The translations under genes and the position numbers were made by a program. The notes under the pieces were generated by a model. It did not search any database, was not told the DNA's origin, and worked only from the letters and a program-made list of their open reading frames with translations. 64,000 nt of DNA, taken from the NCBI GenBank assembly GCA_040079795.1, contig JBEBJQ010000007.1, forward strand, positions 26,351 through 90,350, in the 5' to 3' direction. The DNA is from SXIZ01 sp040079795. GTDB taxonomy: Bacteria > Pseudomonadota > Gammaproteobacteria > Methylococcales > Methylomonadaceae. Shown here one piece after another: positions 15,901 through 25,422 of this stretch; the stretch's first letter is position 1, and every line of letters starts with the position of its first letter.

Positions 15901-18351
15901 TTAGTACTCTAGTTTGATTGATCCCATCACTGTCAACGGCTCTGCAGGTAAGTTAGTGCGGCGCGAACGCAAGCTATAATATTCAGCATCATTGACATTA
16001 TTAAAATTAAGTTGCGTCGTCAGTTTTGTATCGCCCAGTTTCATTTTGTAGGCCGCCATTAAATCCAGCCGCGCATAGGATTCGTCAAAATAACTGTTGG
16101 CAGCATCACCGAAACGCCGACCCGCTGCATAAACCCCAGCACCCAAACTGAAGCCATTTAACCAACCTTGGTTAAAGTCGTACTTTAGCCATGCACTACC
16201 TTGATGTTCTGGGGCGTAAGGCAACCGCTTCCCGTTGTTTGCAGGTGCTGTGAGATCGTCAGTGATTTCGGTATTGGTAAAAGCATAGGTGCCAATCAGG
16301 CTTAAGCCCTCGTAGATTTGCCCTTGCATGTCAAATTCCACGCCATTGCTGTGGCCTTTGACAGGCACCGAAATCCCCAGAATATCATTACTAGGGTCTT
16401 GGAAAAACTGGGTTCTCTCAAGATCATAATAGGCCAGATTAGCCGTCAGTTTGCCATCAAAGAATTGGGTTTTCAAACCACCCTCAAATTGGGTGGCGGT
16501 AAACAGGTCGTATAGTTTCGCGCCCCCCATGTCATAATCATTGGCAGGGCCAAAGGATTCAGAAAAATTACCGAACACCGACAACCAATTGGTGGCGTCA
16601 TAGACTAGGCCGACTCTGGGACTGACAAAGCTATCATTGCGAGAGTCTGCGGTATTCGGCCCATTCCAGCTCAGATCTTGAAACCGTTGCACCCAATCGT
16701 AGCGGAACCCGCCCATAAGATGTAAGTTATCCCATACCGTCATCTGATCCTGCACATAAATCGCCTGTGAGGTATTTTGAGTGACGATATTGTAGGTAGA
16801 CGGCGCCGCATTTCGGTATTGATCTATGGGCAATTTGGATGTACTTGGGTCGAAAGTGAAAATATTGATCAAATCATTGGTATCAATTTTACCATCGCCA
16901 TTTTCATCCACTCTGCCACTTAAAACTTGATAATTTAAGTTGGTGTCATGAAATTCGCCGCCCAATAGCACTTTGTGCTTGATGCCATAGGTTTCGAAAT
17001 CAAAGATGCCGTTTATCCAAGCAGTGAGCGAATCGGTTTCTTCAGGGCTAAACCAATTGCTACGCGCTGCTTTTTGATAGTTTGGACTGCTTGGGTTTTC
17101 TTCAACCTTACCTATATAGAGACCTTCCCATTTTTTCTCGGTGAGGTAGCCAACCGCCCCAGCGTTCAGCTTAATATGGTCGTTGACGCGGTGGTCAATT
17201 CTAAAATCAATGATGTCGTTGGTCATATTATTACTTAAGCCATCTTGGGCGTAAGTTTTCGAAATCGGCACCTGCGCCAATTTATTGCCAAAGGCTGGGA
17301 TGCCGTAATCATAGGCGTAATCGTCATCGAAATGTTCATACGCCAAAGTTAATTTAGTATCGGGCGTGGCTTGCCAGCTGATGGTCGGCGCGAAAAAAAC
17401 CCTGTCGTTGCCCATAAATTGCCGAAATGAACCGCTGTCCAAATAGGAAAAATCCATGCGGTAATTGAGCCCATGCTCCTTGCTTAACGGCCCAGTAGCG
17501 CTCGCTTCGGTACGGTAAAAATCATAGGAACCAAAACGTTGCTCAATGGAATAATGGCGCTCGGAACTGGGCTGCTTGGTGACCGTACTGATCATACCGC
17601 CCGGATCGCCGAAACCGTAGAGCATGGCGGAAGCGCCTTTTAACACTTCCACCTTTTCTACATTGGCGAGGTCGAATTTAGAAAACGGAATACGGATGCC
17701 GTTCCGATAACCCACAGTACTTTGCAGGAAGCCACGCATGACAAATTGTTCGTACATGCCGCCGTAGGAATGGTAGGTTTGAACACCACTGACGTTTTTG
17801 AGGACATCTTGAAGGCGGTACGCTTGCTGGTCATGAAATACGCTTTTAGGAATTACCTGGATTGATGCAGGCGTTTCTTTGATAGGGGTATCGGTTTTAC
17901 TCGCTGTGGAAGAATTGGTGACGGCATAAGATTTGTTATAAGGGCTAGCCGTATCTGTTGGGTCGTAAAGATCAACTTCTGAATCAGCAGTCACTGTCAT
18001 AGCCTTTAAGACCGTATCAGTTTGTTCCGGCTTAGAAGCTGGCGGTGTTTCCGTTGCCGTGTTTTTCACCGCAATTAGCGCTTTATCCACCGCATCATAT
18101 CCCAGACCACTGTCATTCAACGCCTGCGCCACGGTATAACGCCCCTTAACCGGCACAGGCTTTAAGCCTTGCACGCTTTTGTCGGAATACAACAATTTGG
18201 TCTGCGATTGGCTGGCAGGTTGATCCAGTGTGGCTGCCAAGGGTTGCGCGGGCAGATCAAAATCATCGCCAGCTTTTGCGTCAAACGTACCCGCCAATAA
18301 AGCAACCATTAAGCTTAAGTTACGTGATAATTTAAACGGTGGATTAATCAT
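15901..18351 (-). CDS. TonB-dependent siderophore receptor with STN domain
   Basis: 816 aa from the ATG at 18351, preceded by AAGGAG at good spacing; the upstream in-frame ATG at 18399 has none. A signal peptide (ending FDAKAG) leads to an STN domain (about 33-98: FDLPAQPLAATLDQPASQ, TVAQALNDSGLGY). The linker TonB-box-like stretch is LKAMTVTAD. The plug has EVLKGASAMLYGFGDPGG and the barrel ends SIKLEY. It is more distant from the other two receptors than they are from each other, so its ligand probably differs. The STN domain would allow signalling, but no second fecIR pair is in the window. Confidence 0.92.
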   Translation of the reverse strand: MINPPFKLSRNLSLMVALLAGTFDAKAGDDFDLPAQPLAATLDQPASQSQTKLLYSDKSVQGLKPVPVKGRYTVAQALNDSGLGYDAVDKALIAVKNTATETPPASKPEQTDTVLKAMTVTADSEVDLYDPTDTASPYNKSYAVTNSSTASKTDTPIKETPASIQVIPKSVFHDQQAYRLQDVLKNVSGVQTYHSYGGMYEQFVMRGFLQSTVGYRNGIRIPFSKFDLANVEKVEVLKGASAMLYGFGDPGGMISTVTKQPSSERHYSIEQRFGSYDFYRTEASATGPLSKEHGLNYRMDFSYLDSGSFRQFMGNDRVFFAPTISWQATPDTKLTLAYEHFDDDYAYDYGIPAFGNKLAQVPISKTYAQDGLSNNMTNDIIDFRIDHRVNDHIKLNAGAVGYLTEKKWEGLYIGKVEENPSSPNYQKAARSNWFSPEETDSLTAWINGIFDFETYGIKHKVLLGGEFHDTNLNYQVLSGRVDENGDGKIDTNDLINIFTFDPSTSKLPIDQYRNAAPSTYNIVTQNTSQAIYVQDQMTVWDNLHLMGGFRYDWVQRFQDLSWNGPNTADSRNDSFVSPRVGLVYDATNWLSVFGNFSESFGPANDYDMGGAKLYDLFTATQFEGGLKTQFFDGKLTANLAYYDLERTQFFQDPSNDILGISVPVKGHSNGVEFDMQGQIYEGLSLIGTYAFTNTEITDDLTAPANNGKRLPYAPEHQGSAWLKYDFNQGWLNGFSLGAGVYAAGRRFGDAANSYFDESYARLDLMAAYKMKLGDTKLTTQLNFNNVNDAEYYSLRSRRTNLPAEPLTVMGSIKLEY

Positions 18352-18539
18352 CCTCTTCTCCTTCCCTAGTGTTGTTAAGTTGTTTATAACGACTCTCACT
18401 TAACTTAGACGAAGTCGGCGGGTAAATCCGTACATTGCTTTAAATTATTTTTGTGTTTTGGATATAACAGCTAAATTAAATACGCTATTTTAAGCAACGA
18501 AAATAATTAATGTCTGCCGTATGTCAATGAATAGCTCAA

Positions 18540-19258
18540 ATCCCACATGATAAGTTGGCGCATATTCCAAAATAGGTATTAATAAATTGATAATCCAGGT
18601 TGGTGTAGCTAAAACGGTTGGTGATTTTCCAGTCATGGTTAAAGCTATGCGTCCAGTCATAGCCTGTCACAATCCGTTGTTGCTTTTGGTATTCATTATT
18701 GCCGCCCCAGCCAAGAAATGTGGAAGTTGGGATATTAGCAGGCCTACGGCCAATCGCAGGAATACCATCATAGTACAAGCCGGAAGTTGAGGATATCCTG
18801 ACTAGTGGGCTTCCACTGAATGGAAGGAGCAAATAAAATGCGCTCATTGTCCACTAAATCCACAAATGTACCGGTATTTTGATAGGCGATATTAACGCGA
18901 TACAGCAGCGATTTATCGGCAGTAACGGGTCATGTCGCATCGGCCATTGTCCGAAAATGACTGAACGATCCAAACTGCTGTTGTAGTGGGATAATAAGGC
19001 GTATCCAAAGGCTTTTTAGTGACCGTGTTGATCAAACCTCCCGGCTCGACACGCCCATACAAAATTGCAGCAGGGCCTTTGAGTATCTCTATTTGCTCGA
19101 TGTTAAAAGTATCGTTATTGGATCTGGGCAAGAGCAAACCATTTCTATAAATCTGCGTCGAACCCCGGCGTTGGCAAAGCCCCGAATATAAAACTTATCG
19201 TAACCATATTCCCCGCTCTGATTGCCTGTGTAGAGACCACTGACATTTTTTGAAGAAT
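18540..19258 (-). pseudogene. Relic of a TonB-dependent siderophore receptor
   Basis: Three minus-strand frames together spell a receptor middle section: YDKFYIRGFANAG, then after a shift IEQIEILKGPAAILYGRVEP and VTKKPLDTPYY, then after more shifts IPAIGRRPANIPTSTFLG and TGYDWTHSFNHDWKI. The signal peptide, the start of the plug and roughly the last two thirds of the barrel are gone, with several frameshifts and stops. It is clearly non-functional and is the fifth receptor locus in the island. Confidence 0.85.
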
Positions 19259-19395
19259 TGTGGGATAGTGTTGCCAGCGAAAATGATTTGTTTCCATTGA
19301 CCAAAGCGCAAATGGAATTGCTTGATTCACGACTAAACAAGTATCGGTTTGGCGCATCTTGGGATGAGGTTAAAAGCCAGATTACTGGGAGATGA
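19258..19395 (+). pseudogene. Remnant of an addiction-module antitoxin
   Basis: The plus-strand frame reads LWDSVASENDLFPLTKAQ then ELLDSRLNKY and SWDEVKSQITGR followed by a stop. This resembles the C-terminal part of the short antitoxin family whose members carry LWDS, PLT-Q and ELD-RL. The N-terminus is lost where it abuts the receptor relic. Its stop overlaps the ATG of the toxin remnant (ATGA), preserving the original gene order. Confidence 0.6.
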
Positions 19396-19440
19396 GCAAA
19401 AAACTTATTATTCGACCAGAATCGAAGCTTGATTTAAAGG
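19392..19440 (+). pseudogene. N-terminal remnant of a RelE/ParE-type toxin
   Basis: From the ATG at 19392 the frame gives MSKKLIIRPESKLDLK, which matches the usual start of RelE/ParE toxins encoded after this antitoxin type. After about 16 codons the sequence switches to DNA that is msrA on the other strand, so the toxin is truncated. Confidence 0.55.
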
Positions 19441-19623
19441 CAAATGACATTATGCGTATTGCCTCGAAATATCCGGTGGTACCGTTTGAGACTTGTTCAT
19501 AGGTGGGATTTTTAACAGATCCCCCGTATAGCTGGGTGTGGCTTCAATTACGCCGGGTAATACATCAAAAGGATGCGCCATAGACCAAAAGCAACCACAA
19601 TTAAAAGCATCACTCTGCTGCAT
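19440..19623 (-). pseudogene. msrA: msrA fragment (peptide methionine sulfoxide reductase A), frameshifted
   Basis: From an ATG at 19623 the minus strand reads CGCFWSMAHPFDVLPGV and SYTGDL, then after a shift of frame VKNPTYEQVSNGTTG and YFEAIRI. These are the MsrA active-site region (GCFW) and the following conserved block. The rest of the gene is absent; the fragment joins the toxin remnant near 19440. The intact MsrPQ repair system lies 2.5 kb away, but it is a different family. Confidence 0.8.
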
Positions 19624-19825
19624 TTAACAAACATACTATCCGTCTAAAAAACCGCATTTTCTTAGCAAGGTATTCAGTTTAACGGGTTTTCTGTAAGCTA
19701 CAATACCGTTGTTTAATTTTTACACAGTGAATGATTTTAACGATATAGTTTTTGTTTTTGATTGTATTCACCAAAAAGAGCGATAAACTCACCACTAACT
19801 CGCATCACACTCAGGAGCTTGTTTA

Positions 19826-20305
19826 ATGTTTAAGTTACCGTTTGATACCAATAAACCCGTCGAAGGAAAGGCTACGGTCGTCATTAACAAATCGATTGCG
19901 GAGGTTTTTTCGTTTATTGGAGAACATTTTTTTGAAAATTATCCCAAATGGGCTGTAGATGTCCTTGAATTTGAAGCTTTAGACGGGAATAAAGCCGTGG
20001 TTGGCGCAAAAGCCCGGCAACTCAGGAAAGATCAGGGCAAAGAAGTCAAATCTGTTTTCCAAATCAGCGAATACCGTCCGTTGGTGTATATCAGTTTTAA
20101 AGGCATTACGGTTGATTACCGCGATTATTATTTGTTGAAAACAAACGAAACCGAATCGACTACACAGTTGACGTATTGCTTCGAACTATTGAATGTTGAG
20201 CTATTTATGCGTCCGTTTGAAAAACTTCTTCGCATTGCAATTGAAGATGGCGCAGAGGCAACTACTGATAATATTAAAAACTTGCTGTTAAGTAAAAATT
20301 CATAA
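19826..20305 (+). CDS. SRPBCC-family protein
   Basis: 159 aa with no signal peptide. The pattern (GKATVVINKSIAEVFSFIGE, YPKWAVDVLEFEAL, a series of beta strands, a long C-terminal helix FEKLLRIAIEDGAEATTDN) fits the START/SRPBCC ligand-binding fold (polyketide cyclase-like). The ligand is unknown. A GGAG site precedes the ATG. The last codons and stop lie inside repeat sequence shared in inverted form with 35.6-35.7 kb, so the C-terminus may have been reshaped by the repeat. The 200 bp upstream (19624-19825) contain no gene that I can see. Confidence 0.7.
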   Translation: MFKLPFDTNKPVEGKATVVINKSIAEVFSFIGEHFFENYPKWAVDVLEFEALDGNKAVVGAKARQLRKDQGKEVKSVFQISEYRPLVYISFKGITVDYRDYYLLKTNETESTTQLTYCFELLNVELFMRPFEKLLRIAIEDGAEATTDNIKNLLLSKNS

Positions 20306-20456
20306 CTAATTTAAAACCTGAATTAGGGAACTGCATTGGCAACTGAAGCAAAAAAATACGTCATACCCGCCGGGAAGCGGGTATCCAGTGCCAAGAATGG
20401 CAAGCTCCGGGACATCCCTGTGGCCTGGATTCCGGCAACTCCCTGCCGGAATGACG
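20289..20456. repeat. Repeat family A, copy 2, with extended flank
   Basis: The core 20359-20456 begins CGTCATACCCGCC and ends TGCCGGAATGACG and is the reverse orientation of copy 1. The segment 20289-20420 (core half plus a flank that includes the SRPBCC stop codon) matches 35598-35730 in inverted orientation, with a few differences. Two inverted copies of about 130 bp, 15 kb apart, could recombine. Confidence 0.8.
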
Positions 20457-20574
20457 ACTTTTAAAAACAGTTGCACCTACTCACTTAAATAACAAGCGTT
20501 AATTATTACTTATAGTTAGTACAAACCAATATATTGCACCTAAAACCTGCAATTTTTTATTTTGGAGTTAAATC

Positions 20575-21036
20575 ATGAGTTTTATTGTTGAAAAAGATAA
20601 TGGCCTTATCCCGCAGATCCTTTCTGCTATTTTGGATGAATGCGTTAATGGCGTTACTTTGTCTGACCCGGACCTCGAAGATACACCGATCATCTACGCC
20701 AATCAAGCCTTTGAAAAATTAACCGGGTATACGCAAGAGGAAATAATAGGGCGTAATTGCCGGTTCTTACAGGGCAACGATCGTGAACAGGAAGCGCGTT
20801 ACCAAATTCGCTCAGCCCTTGAAAATCATCAGAATATTGAAGTGACCTTACGTAATTATAGAAAAAATGGCGAGCTATTTCATAATCATTTAAAAATTAC
20901 CCAACTACTCGACCGTAAAGGACGACTCATTTATTATCTGGGTGTACAGTATGATATAAGTTATAAAGTGAACGCCGAAAATGAAATTGAATCACTTAAT
21001 ACTGTCTTGAATAAACTTTCAATTAACGATTCATAA
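20575..21036 (+). CDS. Short LOV-domain blue-light photoreceptor
   Basis: 153 aa, consisting of a single LOV/PAS core with short flanking helices. The flavin-adduct motif GRNCRFLQG is intact with Cys62, and the later flavin contacts (RNYRKNGELFHNHL, YYLGVQYDIS) are present. Such proteins bind FMN and form a cysteinyl adduct in blue light. No kinase, GGDEF or DNA-binding domain is fused, so output must go through dimerisation or a partner. It stands alone, with about 270 bp of repeat-bearing DNA upstream, followed by a membrane hydroxylase gene. Confidence 0.9.
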   Translation: MSFIVEKDNGLIPQILSAILDECVNGVTLSDPDLEDTPIIYANQAFEKLTGYTQEEIIGRNCRFLQGNDREQEARYQIRSALENHQNIEVTLRNYRKNGELFHNHLKITQLLDRKGRLIYYLGVQYDISYKVNAENEIESLNTVLNKLSINDS

Positions 21037-21162
21037 CTGACGTACTGTTTTCCAAGTTCAGCAGATTAACTGGGGATATTTAGCAGCAACAAACCCATGC
21101 TGTGAACTATTTATCAAAACCAAAGCCTAACAGATGATTCCAACTTTATTGAGATTATTAAT

Positions 21163-22026
21163 ATGAATACCCAAAGTGAATCACTTCCAGCAGCAATCGG
21201 GAATTTGCCAGAAGTGGATGCGAGTATGCAATTTAATGAGATTTTTTTTGGTCTTGCAATTCTGGCTTTTGTGGTTTTGCTTATCTTGGAAAAAAAACGG
21301 CCTTACCGCTATTTTACCAATTCAGTCGGTAAAGCATCCTTTGTTACCAATACCACTGCCTTTATTTTTAATAACATTTTATTAACGGTCTTACGTGCTT
21401 CAAGCTTATTCTTCGTCGCACAACAATTTTCTTACTTAGGTATTTTAAGCGGTTTAGACAATGGCCCGCTCAAATGGGTTTTATCCTTCATCTTATTTGA
21501 CCTCGCTATTTATGCCTGGCATGTCGCCAGTCACCACAATGAATTTTTATGGCGATTCCATAAAATCCATCATAGCGATAAAAGCTTTAACGTCAGTACC
21601 GGATTCCGCTTTCATGTGTTTGATCTTTTTTTGGAAATCCCCTACAAATGCTTATTTGTCATTATCATCGGCGTTGAAGCGCATACGGTATTAGCGATTG
21701 AAACCCTTGAGCTGTTGTTCATCTTTTTTCACCATGCGAACCTTAGCTTTAGCAAAGAAGCTGCATTGTCCAAATTCATTATTACCCCTTCCTTGCACCG
21801 TACCCACCACTCCGCTGCCCGTAGCGAACACGACAGCAATTACGGCATAGTGTTGGCTTTCTGGGATCAATTATTTGGTACGCGCAAAGAGCTCGTCCCA
21901 AACAAAATCGGATTGGACATCATTGAAGCGGAAAATTTTTTACAGCTGTTCTTTTTAGCGTTTATTACTGAAAAGCATATTAGGAAAATTCTGGAAATTA
22001 TCCCTAAGGGGAAAAAACGCACGTAA
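21163..22026 (+). CDS. Sterol desaturase / fatty acid hydroxylase superfamily protein
   Basis: 287 aa integral membrane protein with several hydrophobic segments and the di-iron histidine clusters of the family: HVASHHNEF, FHKIHHSDK, FHHANL and LHRTHHSA. It would oxidise a lipid substrate (fatty acid, sterol or carotenoid-like) using O2; the exact substrate is not evident. It follows the LOV gene by about 125 bp on the same strand and precedes msrPQ. Confidence 0.85.
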   Translation: MNTQSESLPAAIGNLPEVDASMQFNEIFFGLAILAFVVLLILEKKRPYRYFTNSVGKASFVTNTTAFIFNNILLTVLRASSLFFVAQQFSYLGILSGLDNGPLKWVLSFILFDLAIYAWHVASHHNEFLWRFHKIHHSDKSFNVSTGFRFHVFDLFLEIPYKCLFVIIIGVEAHTVLAIETLELLFIFFHHANLSFSKEAALSKFIITPSLHRTHHSAARSEHDSNYGIVLAFWDQLFGTRKELVPNKIGLDIIEAENFLQLFFLAFITEKHIRKILEIIPKGKKRT

Positions 22027-22120
22027 GTAGAGTTAAAGACCAGTAAAAAAGCAATTGCACCCTATTTGAAATTTATCAATAGCCATTTTTTCAGTTTAAC
22101 TAACAGCGAGGAACGGGTTC

Positions 22121-23059
22121 ATGTTAATTAAAACCAAGCAGGAAATCCTCGCTAGTGAAATTACGGCTCCTGAGGTTTTTAAAAACCGCCGCACCCTAAT
22201 TAAAGCAGGAATTGCCACGCTAACCTTAGGCGCTGGACTTATACCGGAACTCTCAGAGGCCATAGACCAATCTACCCCTGTTAAAGAAGCAAAATTAACG
22301 CCCACCCCGCTTAAGTATATTCGAAACTACACCAACTACTATGAGTTTTCGTATAACAAGGAAGGTAGCACCGATTTGGCGCAAAAATTAACCACCGATC
22401 CCTGGTCGGTGGAAATTAGCGGCGCAGCTGAAAAGCCCGGACTTTATCACCTGGAAGATCTGTTACGGCAAAATCCTTCGCAAGAACGGGTGTATCGATT
22501 TCGGTGCGTTGAAGCCTGGGCAATGGTTATCCCTTGGTTAGGTTTTCCGCTTGCTGATTTACTTAAACGCGTGCAACCCACCTCCAAAGCACGCTTTGTC
22601 GAATTCACTAGCGTGCTTAAGCCGGAAATCATGCCTAACGCCAACAGTAAAAGCATGCTGGCTTGGCCTTATAAAGAAGCGTTACGCATTGATGAAGCCA
22701 TGCATCCACTCACTTTTCTTGCAACCGGCATGTATGGGGAAACTTTAGCCAAGCAAAATGGCGCCCCCCTGCGCTTGGTAGTGCCCTGGAAATATGGTTT
22801 TAAAAATATCAAAGCCATTGTCAAAATTCACTTATCTGAAAACCAACCCATTTCCAGCTGGACGCAAGCAGCCCCCGAAGAATACGGCTTTTATGCCAAC
22901 GTTAATCCGGATGTTTCGCACCCTCGCTGGAGCCAGCGCAGTGAAAGGGTGCTGGCATCAGGTTTTTTTACGCCACGGAAACACACCGAACTCTTTAATG
23001 GCTATGCTGAGCAAGTCGCGGCACTGTACGCCAACATGGATTTAAAACGGTATTTTTAA
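22121..23059 (+). CDS. msrP: MsrP, periplasmic methionine sulfoxide reductase catalytic subunit
   Basis: 312 aa molybdenum-cofactor enzyme (YedY family) that repairs oxidised methionine in periplasmic proteins. A twin-arginine signal (NRRTLIKAG, Arg23-Arg24) directs export. The molybdenum-ligand cysteine is in FRCVEAW (Cys129). The C-terminal conserved segments WKYGFKNIK and HPRWSQ are present. The next gene, the haem membrane partner, starts right at its stop codon. Confidence 0.94.
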   Translation: MLIKTKQEILASEITAPEVFKNRRTLIKAGIATLTLGAGLIPELSEAIDQSTPVKEAKLTPTPLKYIRNYTNYYEFSYNKEGSTDLAQKLTTDPWSVEISGAAEKPGLYHLEDLLRQNPSQERVYRFRCVEAWAMVIPWLGFPLADLLKRVQPTSKARFVEFTSVLKPEIMPNANSKSMLAWPYKEALRIDEAMHPLTFLATGMYGETLAKQNGAPLRLVVPWKYGFKNIKAIVKIHLSENQPISSWTQAAPEEYGFYANVNPDVSHPRWSQRSERVLASGFFTPRKHTELFNGYAEQVAALYANMDLKRYF

Positions 23060-23677
23060 ATGAACATTCACAATAAAGCATGGAATATGGTGATGCTGTT
23101 GGGCTTAGCGCCGTTGTTCTGGTTATTCATGAACATTGGCTTTGATCGCCTCGGCGCCAATCCTATTCAAGCGATCCATTTTTATCTGGGCGACTGGAGC
23201 TTACGTTTCTTATGTCTCAGTTTAGCCATAAACCCGCTGCTAAAAATCACTGACTGGAAATGGATAGTCAGTTATAGGCGCATGATCGGGTTGTTTACCT
23301 GTTTTTATGCGACGTTACATGTACTCAATTATCTGGCAGTGGATCACGCGTTGATGTGGCAAACCATTGGGCGGGACATTATCGAAAGCCCCTATATCAT
23401 CATGGGCATGATTGCGTATTTAATCATCTTGCCTATGGGCATAACTTCTACAAAAGCCTGGCAAAAGCGTTTGGGACATAAATGGAAAACCCTGCATCGT
23501 TTCATTTACCTCGCGGCAGTTACCGCAGTGATCCATTATTTCTGGCACCTTAAAGGTAATCTTGCCGAGCCATTGCTCTATGCCCTGATTATTGCAATGT
23601 TACTGGGCTTTAGGGTATTGCTATGGTGGCGAACCAAACAGATTCGGCTCGTTGTGTCAGCGGGCAATAATAGTTAA
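23060..23677 (+). CDS. msrQ: MsrQ, haem-binding membrane subunit of the MsrPQ system
   Basis: 205 aa with about six membrane helices (YedZ family). Visible marks include NPLLKITDWKW, SYRRMIGL, ATLHVLNY and the later HRFIYLAAVTAVIHYFW histidines that would hold b-type haem. It takes electrons from the quinone pool or a flavin reductase and passes them to MsrP. It begins directly after the msrP stop, so the pair is co-translated. Confidence 0.93.
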   Translation: MNIHNKAWNMVMLLGLAPLFWLFMNIGFDRLGANPIQAIHFYLGDWSLRFLCLSLAINPLLKITDWKWIVSYRRMIGLFTCFYATLHVLNYLAVDHALMWQTIGRDIIESPYIIMGMIAYLIILPMGITSTKAWQKRLGHKWKTLHRFIYLAAVTAVIHYFWHLKGNLAEPLLYALIIAMLLGFRVLLWWRTKQIRLVVSAGNNS

Positions 23678-23678
23678 T

Positions 23679-24383
23679 TTAGGTTGTTTTAAACCTGACC
23701 ACTTTATTCAACGGACTTAAATTAATCTCATCCAAAACAATATTAGGATTGCTGTTTAGGATATATTGCAAGGCATCGGCAACGTCCTCAGCTTTAATAT
23801 ACTGACTTACCTCTTCCCCTGGCTCAAAGCTTAAGCCATCAAAAAACGGCGTTTTAACCATGCCGGGATTAATCAACGACACCCGTACGCCACTTTTAGC
23901 GCATTCTTCCCTTAACGCTTGTGTAAAGCCGCGTAAGGCGAACTTACTGGCACAATATATCGCCCCTTTACGACTGCCTTTTAAAGCGGCTTCAGAGCCG
24001 ATATAAATTAAATTGGCATTTTGTTTACGTTTTAAAGCGGGCAAAAGCGCACGCGTCAACAACGCATTGCCGGTAAAGTTGACATTCATTAATTGCTCAA
24101 TCTGAGTGTATGAAAACTCCTCCAAACTCCCAAACAGCCCTACCCCTGCGGAAAATACCACGCCATCTAGGTGCGGATAAGCTTTCAGCAATTCAGCGGC
24201 ACGTGTTGGCAACTGCTTTAAATCACTTAAATCTAAATTAAAGCTAGAAAAATGGGGGTGCGAATACGTGAATTGCGTACAATCCCGCGACGCGCCTATT
24301 ACGTTAAAGCCCATACTTAACAATCTTTTAGCCATTGCCCGTCCAATCCCTGAACTTGCCCCGGTTACCAAAAGCGCACGCAT
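23679..24383 (-). CDS. Short-chain dehydrogenase/reductase
   Basis: 234 aa from the ATG at 24383, which overlaps the upstream gene's stop as TAATG; a longer frame exists but runs into that gene. The nucleotide-binding motif VTGASSGIGRA, the NVNFTG strand and the catalytic YCASK are all intact. It converges on msrQ with only a 1-bp gap. The substrate is unknown; tight coupling to the radical-SAM gene suggests they act together. Confidence 0.88.
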   Translation of the reverse strand: MRALLVTGASSGIGRAMAKRLLSMGFNVIGASRDCTQFTYSHPHFSSFNLDLSDLKQLPTRAAELLKAYPHLDGVVFSAGVGLFGSLEEFSYTQIEQLMNVNFTGNALLTRALLPALKRKQNANLIYIGSEAALKGSRKGAIYCASKFALRGFTQALREECAKSGVRVSLINPGMVKTPFFDGLSFEPGEEVSQYIKAEDVADALQYILNSNPNIVLDEINLSPLNKVVRFKTT

Positions 24384-25375
24384 TACAATCGACATGGAAA
24401 AAACTTTTCTGATGGAATGTATTTTAATAAGGCCTGGGTACAAAACTGCATCATTTCCTGTTCCAATTCTACCCGGTAGGAAACCATACCATTGGCCTGT
24501 TCCAAAGGCCCTGCAAATAAACGGGCTTCGGGGTATAACTTGTGCATTTTTTTAAAATATTTTTCCGGCAAACGAAATACGCCTAAGCTCACCGAATGCA
24601 AACGCGACAAATCAATCCGCGCAAACACCTCGGCAAAATAATCCGCATATAAAGTTTGAAAATCATCCCGATAAATCAACGGATCAAATCGTAGTCCTAT
24701 AGCCCAGCCTTGTTCCTGACATTTAATAATGGCTTCCAGACGTTTGGCAACCGTAGGGGCTTTTTCTTCCACTTTCTGGGCAATGGCATCAGGGCTTAAA
24801 CTGAATGCCACCACGGTATTCGCTGCGGCCGGAAGTTTAAGCAAGCCCCGCACCTGGGTGCTTTTAGTGCGTAACTCCAGCTTGGCATTCGGCAGGGTTT
24901 CGAAAAAATCCACGAAATGCTCAGCAAAACCGGTCAACGGCTCTAAAGCCAAACTATCGCCATCGTAACCGGAAAAAAAATGCAGCTCCTCATCCGGTGA
25001 GGCGCGGCAGATGTCCAGGATTTGCTGTTGAAAATCCTCATAATTAATAAACAAAACATAATTCGCCGATTGGTACATGCCTTGTAAAAAACAATACCGG
25101 CAATCATATAAACAATTCAACATATGCGAAAAGTAATAATTTTGCTTGGCCCCAATACCATAACCCGGTGGTGCGGGTAGAACCGCCTGTTGGAATTTTT
25201 CAGCCAGAATTAATGCGGGCTGCTGCTTTTGCAGACGAAAGTTTTGCGCTTTTGGATTAAACACCTCGCCGTAACGTTCACAGAGAATTTGTCGCGCCTT
25301 GGGAAACTGGGCAACAATCTTCGCTACCCGGGGATGTTGCTGGATATTTTTTTCGATATAAACCGTTGTTATCAT
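24383..25375 (-). CDS. Radical SAM protein, spore photoproduct lyase family
   Basis: 330 aa. The iron-sulfur cysteine motif is C88-x3-C92-x2-C95 (NCLYDCRYCFLQG), typical of the SplB-like branch of radical SAM enzymes. Other family marks are FFSGYDGDSLALEPLTG and LRTKST. Non-sporulating bacteria carry such homologues whose role is not settled; repair of DNA damage is possible. The gene is coupled to the downstream SDR by a TAATG overlap. Confidence 0.82.
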   Translation of the reverse strand: MITTVYIEKNIQQHPRVAKIVAQFPKARQILCERYGEVFNPKAQNFRLQKQQPALILAEKFQQAVLPAPPGYGIGAKQNYYFSHMLNCLYDCRYCFLQGMYQSANYVLFINYEDFQQQILDICRASPDEELHFFSGYDGDSLALEPLTGFAEHFVDFFETLPNAKLELRTKSTQVRGLLKLPAAANTVVAFSLSPDAIAQKVEEKAPTVAKRLEAIIKCQEQGWAIGLRFDPLIYRDDFQTLYADYFAEVFARIDLSRLHSVSLGVFRLPEKYFKKMHKLYPEARLFAGPLEQANGMVSYRVELEQEMMQFCTQALLKYIPSEKFFPCRL

Positions 25376-25422
25376 CTATTTTTTCGGTTACAGAGCCTTA
25401 CGCAAAGGGAATACTAAGGTAT

